Shown here: positions 48,906 through 48,953 of the stretch, one piece after another
How the letters are laid out: each line of letters opens with the position of its first letter
How positions within the stretch are numbered: position 1 is the first letter of the stretch
Assembly: GCA_910585445.1 (NCBI GenBank)
Contig: CAJUEK010000006.1
Location: forward strand, 39,000-87,952
Reading direction: 5' to 3'
Origin: an uncultured Bacteroidales bacterium
GTDB taxonomy: Bacteria > Bacteroidota > Bacteroidia > Bacteroidales > UBA932
DNA length: 48,953 nucleotides
Notes under the pieces: generated by a model
Databases searched by the model: none
The model's input: the letters and a program-made list of their open reading frames with translations, nothing else
Told to the model about the DNA's origin: nothing
Translations under genes and position numbers: made by a program

Positions 48906-48953
48906 TTTTCCCTCCTGTTTCCCAAATTATATGTCCAAAGCCATGTTTTCGAG

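Larger units (their letters stand above)
48304..48953. other. Non-coding right end of the window
   Basis: The 650 bases upstream of parE have no supported gene. A minus-strand frame of 153 codons (48291-48752) runs through the tandem repeats and looks like chance translation of repeat DNA. The contents are the G/T-rich block, the repeat of about 184 bp and the element shared with 17559-17594. Confidence 0.55.

Overview
The window is chromosomal DNA from a member of the Bacteroidetes, most likely order Bacteroidales. This rests on the repeated TAnnTTTG-type -7 promoter boxes, the lack of strong Shine-Dalgarno sites, and lineage-typical families: an OMP_b-brl-type TonB-dependent receptor, a TamB-like giant protein, DUF3575/DUF5119/fimbrillin surface genes, a DUF4831 protein, a C10 (streptopain-type) protease, a DUF2400/TIGR02757 protein, and a Bacteroidetes-type POT transporter. 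The genus cannot be read from the sequence. Base composition looks near 50% GC, except for a clearly AT-richer patch at about 28.6-31.1 kb.

Layout. 1-213 is the tail of a surface-type protein, followed by a terminator. 414-2954 is an outer-membrane receptor. 2972-10769 (minus) is a tight operon, tamB > rsmI > folB > mtaB > MBL hydrolase, whose genes overlap one another. 10868-16996 (plus) runs tsaD > FAD dehydrogenase > M64 peptidase > DUF3575 OmpA-like protein > DUF5119 lipoprotein. 16997-17624 is non-coding and full of degenerate repeats. 17703-18761 (minus) is a fimbrillin-type lipoprotein, and 18864-19586 (minus) is an unrecognised exported protein. 19845-23388 (plus) couples a metallophosphoesterase/GDPD fusion to an anSME-like radical SAM enzyme. 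23378-27839 (minus) is glycosyltransferase > trkA > uup-type ABC-F. 28088-28507 is a DUF2721 membrane protein. 28908-31109 is an AT-rich operon of a frameshifted C10 protease and a lipoprotein.

31201-36978 (minus) is DUF2400 > zeta-like kinase > tldD > tldE > SlyD-like isomerase with a 17-cysteine tail > EamA transporter. 37208-38767 (minus) is a peptide/proton symporter. 39013-42494 (plus) is an LpxL-type acyltransferase > DUF4831 > pepD. 42799-43880 is rpsF-rpsR-rplI with a well-formed promoter and a leader hairpin. 43965-46239 (minus) pairs a PlsC-like acyltransferase with an acyl-CoA synthetase. 46346-48277 (minus) is parE. The right end is non-coding and holds two tandem copies of a repeat of about 184 bp.

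Most of the window is housekeeping: tRNA t6A and ms2t6A modification, folate, envelope biogenesis, ribosome and topoisomerase genes. The best candidates for something new are four. The first is the phosphoesterase/GDPD fusion placed 1 nt before a formylglycine-type maturase. The second is TldD/TldE beside a Gly/Cys-rich tailed SlyD. The third is the frameshifted C10 protease operon with its uncharacterised lipoprotein partner. The fourth is a family of intergenic repeats shared by the 17.5 kb and 48.9 kb regions. None of these is proven to be a new system; each is a hypothesis from context.
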